Position numbers and translations under genes: made by a program. The notes below the pieces were generated by a model. The model was given only the letters and a program-made list of their open reading frames with translations, was not told where the DNA came from and ran no database searches. A DNA stretch of 64,000 nt. It comes from Siphonodentalium dalli (Eukaryota; Mollusca; Scaphopoda; Gadilida; Siphonodentaliidae). The stretch's first letter is position 1. Each line of letters begins with the position of its first letter. The stretch lies in assembly GCA_032622095.1 (NCBI GenBank), contig CP136062.1:34908918-34972917 (forward strand). Reading direction: 5' to 3'. Shown piece by piece: positions 22,871 to 34,181 of the stretch.

Positions 22871-23929
22871 ACCACCAACCAATTCAGATCGCAGATTTTT
22901 TTTCGCAATTCCACTCCCAGTTCTAGAAAATGATGGTTTATGATTTAGGAATCGGTTAATCAAATGCACACAGTAGGAAACTAAACTGACGTTTGAAGAA
23001 TAATGTTATTCGCCATCCCCCCGCCCACCTCAAATTCCGATCACTTTGTTTTTTACCGAAATGTACAAATAAACCTAGACAATGCAACGATGCAACGAGC
23101 GCCTAATATAATACTTAACAACGAGGAACTTATTTAATATTGAAATGTAGGGGGGAAACGTTACTCGCCCCTCCCCACAAATTCAGATCACACAAATTTG
23201 TTCGCAGCTGTACCCCCACTTATATAAATTGAAACTTGACGATCTAAGGATCGTCTAGTCTAAGCTAATGCACCCAATAATCGATTCTTCTGAATTCCGA
23301 GTTGTAAGATATGCATGTAACTAGACAAGCTACATGTAATGTTAGTGATCGTGCGCACTACGTTTATTTATATTGTCACTATACAAGTACCGAATCATGG
23401 AGAGAGAATTGGGATAGCACTTCAGGCAAAAACGCTGATATAGGTCACCATGTAGTTATTTTGACCATATAGTGCTTATTTGAGGAAAACTATATTGTAT
23501 ACACTGTTTTAAATTTTCAGTTAAACGGAACAAAGAACCGGAAAATTGCTGCCCGCACTATGCTATGTAATGTTTTAACAGTGCATTGGTTGAATTTACT
23601 ATATACAATGTGTTTTCCCCACAAACTAGGCAAATATATGCCTTAGTATCTTTAAACGGGTGTGGGACGTTTCGGCACCTGGGTTTCTGGACGTTTCGGC
23701 ACTTGGTTGTTTCGACACTTCATCAAAGATGTTTCGGCACTTGTTTCTTTTTCTTTTCTTTTCATATCTAATATTGTCTTTGATGTTAGCATTTCCCAAT
23801 ATGAATACCGACAGTCCAAGAGACCACAAACGCCAATCAACTTTACATGTTCGTCTTGTCACAACCTGGTATATAAATTGGTTTCGGCTTGTTCTACCGT
23901 GGGTAGGGGTACCCAGCCACTATTAGCGC

Positions 23930-24510
23930 TCGGCGCTGCACTATTTCTGTGGTGCAATCTTATAGCAATATCGTTATCGATGTCCCCCTTATATATCGCG
24001 AATAGATCGGATAGTCTGTTTAGAGAGCTATCATGTTATTACGTAGGCGCTATCGACCAATTTGATTCTCACATCGACACGACATCAACAGCCCTTTGAT
24101 ATAAGGGTATGTACTTCAAGCGCCTCACTCGGGTGCAATATGTGAGTATATCAGGTATTGATGGACCTCTTATACATCGGTAACAGACAGGACTATCTGT
24201 TCAGAGAACTATGTTAGTATGACGCAGTGAATCGACCACGTAATTTTCAAATCGATACGAAACTACCAGACTCGTGATAGAAATGTCTGGACTGCAAGCT
24301 TATCCCCCTCGTGTAGTATGTGGGTATCTTAGCAATATCAGTATTGATGACCCTCTTATATATACAGAAGAGACAATGTTGTTTAGTCAGCGACAAAAAG
24401 TGCGCCATTACGAAACATGCGCTAATATCGCACTTTTTGTCGCTTTCGGAGCGCGAAACATAATTTTCACATCGACGCCGCAGCATCAGGCTCTTGGTAG
24501 AACGACCACA
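23930..24510. repeat. Three diverged ~180-bp tandem units
   Basis: Units start near 23,935, 24,125 and 24,310. Shared phrases are GTGxAATxTxxxAGTATxTxAG, ATTGATG.CCCTCTTATATA, ACAGA.AGTCTGTT(C)AGAGAACTAT and TTTTCACATCGA. The third copy contains a perfect hairpin (24,391-24,442). Confidence 0.55.
24391..24442. repeat. Perfect 14-bp inverted repeat
   Basis: CGACAAAAAGTGCG (24,391-24,404) is exactly complemented at 24,429-24,442, with a 24-base loop. It is found only in the third tandem unit of the TIR element, so it is a later change or a small insertion. Confidence 0.7.
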
Positions 24511-24601
24511 TGTCGATATATGAGTAAACATTGTGCATCTTTAAATACGCTACGATAACCCGTGCTATTCTGAATGGTTTATCCCATTCAGTTATACAAT
24601 C

Positions 24602-24925
24602 ATACACTGGAACGATCTATTATTCATCCGAAAGGATGTTCAAGTCTTCATCGAAACCGCAAAGGGAAAGCTAGACAAAATCCAGTCTTCCTATTGTATT
24701 GCGAAGACAATGGAGGGTAAAATTCGACCCATGAAGTTAACAGTAGCATCAGAGGAACTGTGGAATGAATTAATAAAAACAGGAACAAAAACAAATAATG
24801 TGAATGGCTTTAAATTCGTTGGTATAAATTTTTGTGGTTCAGCCATTTATGACTTTCTCGTGAGTCATAAATTCGTTATGTTCACCAACATCGTTATCAT
24901 GTGTTCCATTATAACATTTTATTGA
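24602..24925 (+). other. Short open frame inside the TIR element, unrecognised
   Basis: An open frame without a clear start runs through HWNDLLFIRKDVQVFIE, AKGKLDKIQSSYCIAKTMEG and VASEELWNELIKTG. The mix of charged and hydrophobic residues looks more protein-like than neighbouring frames. No transposase motif (DDE, zinc finger) can be named. It may be a remnant of the protein once carried by the TIR element. Real coding status is uncertain. Confidence 0.2.
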
Positions 24926-25086
24926 AATAAATAATGCATTTATATTCCTCACCCGTAGTTTCGTTGGTCCGAAAATGATCAGGTGCCGAAACGTCCGAAG
25001 TGCCGAACAATCGTGTGCCGAATCGTCTTGGTCCCGAATAACAAACACGGGTGCCGAAACGTGCAGGTACCGATCGCGAAACGTCC

Positions 25087-26860
25087 AGCATTATTAAACT
25101 GGGTCCTAAGTTCAATGCCCTTTTAAAAGGCGGATTCCGGATCGAGGGGATGGGTGGTGGTTCACACCAGATGAAGGTTATAACCCACAGACGGAACCGC
25201 TAAAAATTGATAAATAAATCCACGACATTTCATCATTTTTGAAAATTACTTCCGAAGATTCTGTTCCATAAATTCACGAGATAATGTCAATGGATGCAAA
25301 TTAATATATCTTACGGATTCCACACTATATATTGATTAACAAAAATGTATAGCATAAAAGAACCCATATGTGATACACATGCACTCTTTGACGCTATAAA
25401 TACAATATGATTAATAGTTGAGATTTTTAAAGTTATATAATGGTGTACAAAATCTATTGCATAATATTACATTATACTGGATAAGATAATTGATAGGGAA
25501 GGCTATATGACCCACGAATAAAGTATAAACAATACTGTTATATTACTATATAATACAATTGGACAACATACATATGACAATGCATATAACCAGGGAGTGA
25601 TGCATAGCAAATAGTTTCCATATGCTGAAGTGTCAAATTGCTCTTAAATACCATACCGGTACATACGGTAAAACTAATTTTAGCAATAAATTTTCACATA
25701 TATATCCATGCCATAATTATGTTGAATGGTTCAGCACCGTGCACACACAAATTTTCGATGAGGAAGCAATACCAACAGGTATGTCTACTGTTCTCAAATA
25801 ATCCTATGGTCAAGTGTGGTACACGCTTACGGATCGTCATCACGTCCAGTCACAATTGTGCACAAACAGGTGATATTCTTGGCAGGTTGGAGTTTTAAGT
25901 ATGCCAATATGCTGGTATATGTCCAGTCGTCATTGGAACTGCTTTACTGTAACCTTGTCTCCAGTTGTTAATGGTATGGTACACCCCTTCAAATCAGATT
26001 CCACAGGCGTCCTGAAAATAGTCGTATGATAAATATACATACTTATACCAAGTCACTATGTTATGTGTATCTTCGTGCATCAATATTATCAAGCTTTGGA
26101 CTTCTTGCACTCGCCTCACTTTTCACCCATATCTCTAACTTATCTTCTGGGCAGATAATTAACGCTTTTTATGTATCATATAGCTTATTAGTGGCCCCCT
26201 CTAAGTTATCTTGAATCAAATGCGCCTATTCCGTGTTATTACCCTGCTCACGTAACCCATTTATACCAATTTCCTAATCGTTTTAGCTGAGAAGGAACGC
26301 TCTTTATTGATCATAGTTGCCCCTTTACGTCATCTGATGTCAACGGTATCCCATGACAGACCAATATTACAATGATCACTGACCAGATTGCAACCATTTT
26401 GGTATATAATTAATTATTTAATTAAATTAACTGTTAGTGTCCTTTTAAGACATCGGCGGCTAACGGTTCCCGGGGACCTATTTAATTCAAATCCCCGAGA
26501 TAAATTACCAATGTGTAGATAATAGTAAATAGTAATAACATGATTGTGTTTGTGTCACGGTTTATTAACGTCCATCCAAGAATGATGCACAGCCCGGAAC
26601 CTATTAGCGGCTGTGTCTCGGATCGTCAATATGTCATCGGGCTGGTAATAATGCCTGTCTAAGCCATAGCGCACTCCAAAATCATGTCATTTAATAAAGT
26701 ATATCAATAAATTATATTACAAGAATACAGGTATATAAATAAGTCGACCTAAACTCTAGAGCAGATAGTATGCGCACGTTCAACATACTCACCGACTGAA
26801 TATATGTTCCTCTTCACAATTCACGCATTCCAGGATGTTCGGCAACTTCCGCTGGTGGCG
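25087..26860. other. No gene seen
   Basis: About 1.8 kb of AT-rich sequence without recognised exon, element end or repeat. Confidence 0.45.
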
Positions 26861-27074
26861 GCCATTGTCTGAATGGTGTCCAGTGCTGGGGCCATGCTGG
26901 TGGTGGCACGCCATTGTCTGAATGGTGTCCAGTGCTGGGCTGGTGGCGGCAGGCCATTGTCTGAATGGTGTCCAGTGCTGGGCTGGTGGCGGCAGGCCAT
27001 TGTCTGAATGGTGTCCAGTGCTGGGGCCATGCTGGTGGTGGCACGCCATTGTCTGAATGGTGTCCAGTGCTGGG
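26861..27074. repeat. GC-rich minisatellite, five copies in an A-B-B-A spacer order
   Basis: A 30-bp core starting GCCATTGTCTGAATGG and ending CAGTGCTGGG occurs five times. The spacers are of two kinds: a longer GGCCATGCTGGTGGTGGCAC (A) and a shorter CTGGTGGCGGCAG (B), in the order A, B, B, A. Frames translate as low-complexity shadows and are not called as genes. Confidence 0.9.
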
Positions 27075-27221
27075 GCCATTCGATTGCACTGTCATTCTTG
27101 CAATTTATTTTAATTTATCAGCTGGTTCATGAATCGAACCTTGGAATACACATTAAAGAGTTTAATATTCGAAATGTTTTCATTTGTTCTACCTGTCATG
27201 ACTGGAGCTTCCTGATTTTTT

Positions 27222-27562
27222 GTTCACTGATGTTAAAATCAGCGATATTCGGCGATTTTTTATTTCTGGTGGCCATTTTGGCCGCCATCTTGGATTTGTG
27301 TAAATATTCCTCAACTCAGGTATAAGAGGAATCCTAGCTCGAGTATCTCCTGCAAATATATATGCATGGGTGTTGTTATAATAGCAATAACATTCATTGA
27401 TTCGAAACATAACATCGCGTTATTAACGTAGATTCGGCTTTGACCTATGATACCGGCTAATTTGTAAGGGTTGTATATTAGCATAACAAATCGAGCGGAA
27501 AACAAGACGGCATGTGACATTATCTTTACTATAACGGCGATCAAAGAGACCTGGTGCATTTA
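27222..27562. repeat. Extra partial copy of the palindrome arm
   Basis: About 340 bp matches, in inverted orientation, the left arm of the large element (about 28,068-28,408), and in direct orientation its right arm (32,750-32,990 and 40,998-41,090). Phrases include GTAGATTCGGCTTTGACCTA and GAAAACAAGACGGCATGTGA. It contains the undisturbed sequence at the site (27,463-27,467, TGTAA) where the right arm carries a 7.76-kb insertion, so it documents the empty site. Its ends do not show transposon termini. Confidence 0.8.
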
Positions 27563-27899
27563 AAAAAATATATCAAGTGCGTTATCTCATATATGAGATT
27601 CTCCAAATGGGCGACTCACACATAAAATAGAATGCGCTGGCACAGAGTCGATAATGCTGCACCAGCGCAGGCAGGTTTTTGACTTATATATAATGTTTAC
27701 GGTGAGAAATTATCAGGTTGTTGTTTATTGTTAATGATTGGGCGACATGATTACTGTATTACGTATTATTATGCGTAATCGAGATGAGCAATAAACATAA
27801 CTCAAGGACATCCCCATTATTTAATTTAGACTTGTTCGCTTTTTGATGCCAAACCAAATATCGGCACCGGTACACTAAAATTCGTGTCAAAGTTAATAT

Positions 27900-29940
27900 A
27901 GTCCAGGAGATATTGGTCGACATCTGCACCCCCCCCCCCAGGACTTAATTTCACCCCACTAATTTTCTTCCTTATGGTCTCCTCTAATTTTTTTCACTTG
28001 TTAACAGGCAAAAAAAGTGGCCGCAGAGACTCCAGACAAGATGGCGTCCATCATGGCGCCATTTAAAAAAAATGCACCAGGTCTCTTTGATCGCCGTTAT
28101 AGTAAAGATGATGTCACATGCCGTCTTGTTTTTCGCTCGATTTGTTATGCTAATATACAACCCTTACAAATTAGCCGGTATCATAGGTCAAAGCCGAATC
28201 TACGTTAATAACGCGATGTTATGTTTCGAATCAATGAATGTTATTGCTATTATAACAACACCCATGCATATATATTTGCATGAGATACTCGAGCTAGGAT
28301 TCCTCTTATACCTGAGTTGAGGAATATTTACACAAATCCAAGATGGCGGTCAAAATGGCCACCAGAAATAAAAAATCGCTGATTTTAACATCAGTGAACA
28401 TTATTGTCTTGAAAACTCCACACCTGCTTACTATTGTAAGTTGGGAACACTTAGGCGAAGAACTGTCCTTGTACCATATCCAAATAAAAGTCCCCCAAAT
28501 CCAAAATGGCGCCCACCATGGCGGACAGATTTTGAAAAATCACCGAAATTCCCTCATATTCACATCATTGGGCATTATTGTCGAGACAACTCCATCCATG
28601 CGTCCAGTTGAGTTGGAAATACTGAGGTGAAGTAATTACCTTACATCTCATGCAAGAAATGGTTTTCCAAATCGAAGCTGGCGGCCAAAATGGCGACCAA
28701 AATTTGAAAACACGCCTACATTCCTTTACTTTCTTCGGATGGGCGTTATTGTTTCGCGATTTCTACCCACAATTACATGTTGATATGTATGAATTATTCA
28801 TTAGGGTTTGACAAATGATATTCACAGTCAATATGGCGGCCAAACTGGCGGGCAGAAATTGAAAAGAAGCCGATATTATCACATACTAATTTCAACTTTT
28901 TGTAATAATATTGATTTGTATAAACGAAACGGTACATAATATAAGCCATCTATTAATTCCAATGTAAGTCGTAGCCTTTTGGAAGGATGAAAACCCACAA
29001 TCGCGATGTGGCATTTCAAAATCCATTCTCCACTAAGAGCTCATACTGGCCGTAACCGTATATAGGTGCGCCAAATAGTCATATTATGACTTCCAAGAAT
29101 CAAAACAACAGTACCTGAGCTTATTCTGAATTGCCACATCAGCATTATCTTGACTCGTTTCCGTCTCTTCGTCAGATTAATCTATCTCACTCACAACAAA
29201 AGTTCACTACTCTTCTTTGTAAAAGGGTGCCACTAATCGGAATGTTTCAAACATTACATATGCCGGTGTCCAGCTCACGTGTTTGTTTCGAAAGCTTGGA
29301 ATTCTTAGCGAGCTTCATTCGTGGTATAGCTTATGGTATAATTCAGATGCTACATATGGGGTATATGCGTCATCTTATGCGATACACTATAAAGGTATTC
29401 GGTCGATGCGCATACTAGCTTTCATAAGGACCTATCTATCTGCGTATTGTCAGATTTGGTGACCTAATGGGGATAACAAGTGTACACCTGGTGATCTTCC
29501 CAAACAGCCACTTCTCAATATATGATTCATCAATTCACATACTCATCTAATGCACTGACGTACCCGGACAACTTCTGTATATGGCTTCGAATGTTGAAAG
29601 CCCGACAATTGACGGTTGCATTTCTGCTAAGGCGTAGAAGACCATAATGCATAATATACCCAAACTCCTTGAACATTATCATAAGAACAAGCTTGTTTGC
29701 GTCCAGCAATCGTTTCACCGAATAGATCCAAGCAGATGACAACAATACACACGGTGCTAGTTTCTGGGTATGTGCCATGATAGTGGAAATGAAATTGGAC
29801 CATGACTGCACCGCCCCTTATTTTGTTATGTTTTAGATTCAGACAGGATCTCATGTGTGGCTTTGCTTTCCTTGTATGCTAAGATTGTATGTTCCCATCC
29901 GTTTGGAAGCCGTTCTTAAACAACTGGACCAGGAGTATGC
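27900..29940 (+). repeat. Left arm of the foldback element
   Basis: Built from diverged units of about 160-170 bp, each with an AAxATGGCGGCCAAAATGGC-like box followed by a CATTATTGTCxxGA-type phrase. The boxes are at about 28,038, 28,340, 28,503, 28,680 and 28,831. The inner part (29,530-29,900) matches the complement of 31,311-31,580 at roughly three quarters identity by eye (TTTCCACTATCATGGCxCAT, AAACTAGCACCG). There is no conserved reading frame. Confidence 0.75.
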
Positions 29941-30484
29941 CATTGGCTACTGCTGTATAAGCCCCACCAAGACTGGGTGTATTCTTAAAGGCGATACCTT
30001 TGATAGTTGGTTGATATGTCATACTCACGCTGGGTGGTATGGTTCAAGAAAGTACAAATGCCATCAACAAAAGGGTGAAATGTTCAACGCGAAGAACATC
30101 CAGAGGGATGTTACGTTGATGAGCTCTTGCATTCAGTTCAACAAACGTTGGTACACCAAGTGATTTCTTGGTAACATCACCATTGCGACCATGTTCCTGC
30201 ATGAGACATTAACTACTATATTCTAAAGTTATATATATAAAGCTATATGATCATAAAGGTCGCGTTCCTCAACGTCCACAGCCATTGCCATCGAGACTGT
30301 AAATTGTTCTTTGAATACATAGTGAAATAAATGCACCACAGTTCCTGACATTTTCTTGAATAATACCGCCCACATACTGACACTAACCCCGAGATAGGAT
30401 AACAAAACACGCACACATTCATGCTATAAATACATTATCCTTTAGTCCATCCGACTGGTTTGAGGGAGGCTAGCATAGTATTAT

Positions 30485-31148
30485 CCAGATTCATGTGGGA
30501 GACGCCGACATACCAACAAAGGACACTGTTCGCAACCTGGGATCGTATTTTGACACAAACATGACAATGGATAACCATATCTCTAATATGTGTAAGAAGG
30601 CGTTCAGAGGTTTATACAAAATCCGACAAATTAGACAATACCTCGATGTAGACTCAACTAAGACATCGGTCCATGCTTTTGTCACGTCACACTTAGATTA
30701 TTGTAATTCTTTACTGTATGGACTACCGGATTACCAGTGTGATCGCCTGCAAAAAGTGCTAAATGCTGCGGCGCGAGTTGTATCATACACTCCTCGGCAT
30801 GAACATATAACTCCAGTTCTCAAGCAATTACACTGGCTGCCAGTGGAGTATCGAATCATGTTCCAAATTATTTTGCTTGTATTCAAATCTCGTAATAACA
30901 TGTCACCATTGTATATACAGGATTTGATCAAAGACAGAAATGTGTGTACATATGGATTACGATCTGATAGCAGTATGCTTTTGTACATTCCTTTCAACAA
31001 ACAGAAAACGTTTGGCGATAGGGCATTTTCATTTGCAGGTCCACATCTATGGAATAGCATTCCACCTCACTTGAAAATACTCACTGATTTAAATAAGTTT
31101 AAGACCGGCCTCAAAACATATCTCTTTGATTTAGCATTTAATTCCTAG
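30485..31148 (+). pseudogene. LINE ORF2 C-terminal fragment
   Basis: About 220 codons are open. Motifs in order: VRNLGSYFDTNMTMDNHIS (end of the RT thumb), FVTSHLDYCNSLLYGLP, LQKVLNAAARVV, HITPVLKQLHWLPVEYRI, FGDRAFSFAGPHLWNSIP and LKTYLFDLAF before the stop. This C-terminal block is shared by CR1/L2-family ORF2 proteins. It lacks endonuclease and RT catalytic motifs because of 5' truncation, so it is non-functional despite the clean frame. The intact frame suggests it is younger than the LINE at 1.5-8.3 kb. Confidence 0.8.
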
Positions 31149-31270
31149 ATATATGTGCATGTACATGTATTATGCTGATTAGGCAATGAGCTCGATGTAA
31201 TGTAAAGCGCCGTTGAATATGTACTCATAATATTGAGCGCTATACAAATTAATTATTGTATTGTATTGTA
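30485..31270 (+). mobile_element. 5'-truncated L2/CR1-type LINE
   Basis: Contains the last part of a reverse-transcriptase ORF followed by a short 3' UTR. The UTR includes ATGTAAAGCGCCGTTGAATA and GAGCGCTATACAAATTAATT, phrases typical of L2-like 3' ends. A (TTGTA)n tail closes it at about 31,255-31,275. It sits at the centre of the large inverted repeat, so it inserted into the spacer or helped to form it. Target duplications were not identified. Confidence 0.75.
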
Positions 31271-31289
31271 TAAAAGTGTACGTAGTTGA

Positions 31290-33226
31290 ATCAGAAAGGC
31301 TTCGAAACGGATGTGGAAATACAATCTTACTACACCAAATAAAACCGACACGCATGACATTCGATATCTTAAACATGCACCAGGTGTAGGGGTGGTGTAT
31401 ACAGTGGCCCATTTCATTCCCACTATCATGGCGCATGTCCACAAACTAGCACCGCGAGCATTGTTCTTCTCTGCTGGGAGATATTCGACGAGACAACTGC
31501 GGGGCGTCACACAGTTTGCTTCGGATAATGGACAAGACGTGTGGGTAGTCTGTACACTAGGGTCTTCTCCTTAGCAGATATACATCTGTCCAAGGGAATG
31601 AGACAGCTAGCAACCTTCGGAACACTGTCGAAGTTGTCCACATTTGCCAATGCGTTCGCTGAGTTTGTGAGTTGACGAACCATCCATTAAGAAGTGACTA
31701 GCTAACTGGGTCGCCATGTGTACATGTCGTTATCCCATGGGGTATGAGACACATACATATATATGACCTTCTGTAAGCTTGTATACTCATCGGCCATATG
31801 CGTTCCTAGTTCAAGATGACGCACACATATCATATTTAGCAAATATTTAAAATCGTAAGCTAGACACCGGAAAATGAATTGTTTGAAACGTTATGATTAG
31901 AGGGACCCTACTCCCAGGAAGTGGTGAATACTTTGTCGGTGTGAGCGACCTAGATTTATCAGACAAAGAAATGGAAGCTGGTCCAGATAATTGTGGACGT
32001 GACGTGGCAAATCAGAATCTGTTATCAGGTAATTGTTCTGATATAACTATTCGGCGCACCTACGCTTACGGCCATTATCGGCGCTAAGTGGAGACTGGAT
32101 TTCGAAATGCCACATCGCGATATTAATTGTTGTTTTTCATCTTTCCAGAAGGATACGAGCTATGTTATGCGTTGTAATACCTTTAAGTTGAACCAGTAGA
32201 TGGATTATGTAAAGTTTCGTCCATACATACCGATATTATGACAAAAAGTTGAAATTAATATGTGAAAATATCGATTTTTTTTCAATTTCTAGCCGCCAAT
32301 TTAGCAGCGATCTTGGCTGTGAGTATCAATTGCCAAACTCTAATGAACACTTCGTGTCACTATTCCATATCAACATGTAATGGTGGATAGAAATCGCGAA
32401 GCAATAACACCCATCGTAAGAAAGTAAAGGAATGTAGACTTGTTTTCAAATTTCGGTCGCCATTTTGGCCGCCATCTTCAATTTGGAAAACAATTTCTTG
32501 CATGAGATGTAATATAATTACTTCACCTCAGTATTTCCAACTCAATTGTAAGCATGGGTGGAGTTGTCTCGACAATAATCCCCAATCATGTGAATATGAG
32601 GGAATTTCGGTGATTTTTCAAAATCTGTCCGCCATTGTGGGCGCCATTTTGGAATTGGGGGACTTTTATTTGGATATGGTCCAAGGAAAGTTCTTCGCCT
32701 AAGTGTTCCCAACTTACAATAGTAAGCAGGTGTGGAGTTTTCAAGACAATAATGTTCACTGATGTCCAAATCAGCGATTTTCGGCGATTTTTTATTTCTG
32801 GTGGCCATTTTGGCCGCCATCTTGAATTTGGGTCAATATTCCTCAACTTAGGTATAAGAGGAATCCTAGCTTGAGTATCTCCTGCACATATATATGCATG
32901 GGTGTTGTTATAATAGCAATAACATTCATTGATTCGAAACATTACATCGCTTTATTAACGTAGATTCGGCTTTGACCTATGATGCCGGCATTTGGGAAAA
33001 CGTGATATCGGACAAAAATATCCCGCAATGAATGTATATTATGGACCCCATGTGGTCGCCAATGACTCCTCTATATGATAAATGTATAACATGACGCAAA
33101 GATGCCAACATTTTCCCACAGAGACAAACGAAAGGTGGTAACATGTCAGAAAAATAGCATATTTTCACATTTCGGCGGCCATCTTGGCCGCCATATTGGA
33201 TTCTGGTGTCGGAATTTTGGCTAATT
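31290..33226 (-). repeat. Right arm of the foldback element (outer end continues at 40,998-41,257)
   Basis: Inverted counterpart of the left arm, with the same GCCATTTTGGCCGCCAT boxes (about 32,460, 32,635, 32,805, 33,175). Compared with the left arm and the partial copy it has about 235 extra bases at 32,990-33,220, themselves containing a GGCGGCCATCTTGGCCGCCAT box. It is broken at TGTAA (33,227-33,231) by the inner TIR element and resumes at 40,998. Confidence 0.75.
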
Positions 33227-33258
33227 TGTAAGCCCCGGTTCCATATTCCCGATTTTCT

Positions 33259-33780
33259 GTCCCGAATTAGTATATTCGGCACCAATTCGGGACCAGACAA
33301 AATCGGCAGCATTCGAGATAATTCTGGACGAGTTTTATTCCAAAAAAGCCGCCGAACTGATGCCGAATTATGACCAAATTTAATCGTCCCGAACATTGCC
33401 GAGTATTCCAGAATGCTTCCAAATTTCTTCCCGAATGATCAAGAATTATCCCGAACTGATACCGAAATTTCGTGCGAGTGGCTGCCGAATTGCCCAGATT
33501 ACTACCGACTTACACCGAATTGTTACCGAATACCCCGAATCAATGCCGAACTGGTACCGAATTGATGCCGAATAAATACCGAATTGGTATTCAATTGCTG
33601 CCGAACGTCCCGAATCGATGCCGAATTTTGCAGATACACCGGATCTCAGTATAAAAGCAGCCACACATGGCGAATTCGGGAATAACATACCGAATACTGT
33701 CGACTACTCCAGAATATCCACCCGATTATTGCCGAATACTGCCGACTACTCCCGAATAGGTGCCGAATTGCTCCCGATGA
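33259..33780 (+). repeat. Sub-terminal CCGAA box array
   Basis: About 23 CCGAA pentamers, mostly as CCGAATTGxTGCCGAAT-like phrases, lie within 520 bp of the left end. At the right end the complementary TTCGG boxes occur (40,760-40,980). Sub-terminal arrays of short boxes are typical transposase-binding regions. That role is inferred. Confidence 0.75.
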
Positions 33781-34181
33781 TAAGGCGACGACGCATGCGC
33801 AAGATGGTGGACGTGTTTTATTTTCTCTCTCGAAAATTCTACAATAATCGCTAAACATCGCAAATATCAGAGACTTTATAGAACAATACTACTGATATCC
33901 AAAACCATTGTGTTACATAGAATTATTATCCACCATCATGTTTATGTTAAATTGTGACAATTGTGTGAAATTAACTGATTTTCGGGCCGTCACCTTCGAG
34001 TTCTCAGCGGTTTCTTGAAATCTGAAATCCATGCCGAGGACCGCAGTTATTAATTGAACAAGCAGTTTTGTGACATTATCACTAGTTAATGCTCCTATTT
34101 GTATACATAATTCGTATTATAAATTGCAATATGTGTCATTAAATCCATAGCCGGACCACCCCAATATATCTCACACTAAAC

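Larger units (their letters stand above)
22100..23320. repeat. Degenerate tandem repeats with C-rich boxes
   Basis: Three to four diverged units carry the phrases TCTAATGCACxxAxTA, TCTGACxTCCxAGTT, ATTCAGATCACA and ACCGAAATGTAC, each with a C-rich box (CTCGCCCC or longer). One unit is split by the TTAA MITE at 22,373-22,764. One C-box has grown to a 20-base C homopolymer at 22,851-22,870. Confidence 0.5.
23664..25086. mobile_element. Unclassified TIR element with GGGACGTTTCGGCAC-type ends
   Basis: The left end carries GGGACGTTTCGGCACC, then a second ACGTTTCGGCACTTG and a third. The right end carries the complement as GTGCCGAAACGTGC and CGCGAAACGTCC. These inverted, repeated sub-terminal boxes are typical of a cut-and-paste element about 1.4 kb long. 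Flanking AAACGGGT/AAACTGGGT phrases are similar but are not a clean target duplication. The interior holds three diverged tandem units and a short open frame. The superfamily is not recognised. Confidence 0.55.

Noticed and set aside
23626-24099. Frames of up to 145 codons with FGTWVSGRFGTW-like repeats
   Set aside because: These arise from repeated terminal boxes (CGTTTCGGCAC) of the TIR element.
26789-27095. Long overlapping frames with GHHSDNG-like repeats
   Set aside because: They are translations of the minisatellite in several frames and strands, not a gene.
29530-29854. Similar frames in both arms (for example TIMAHxxKLAP) as a conserved protein of the foldback element
   Set aside because: The matching frames are broken at different places in the two arms and no single frame is kept across them; DNA homology explains the match.
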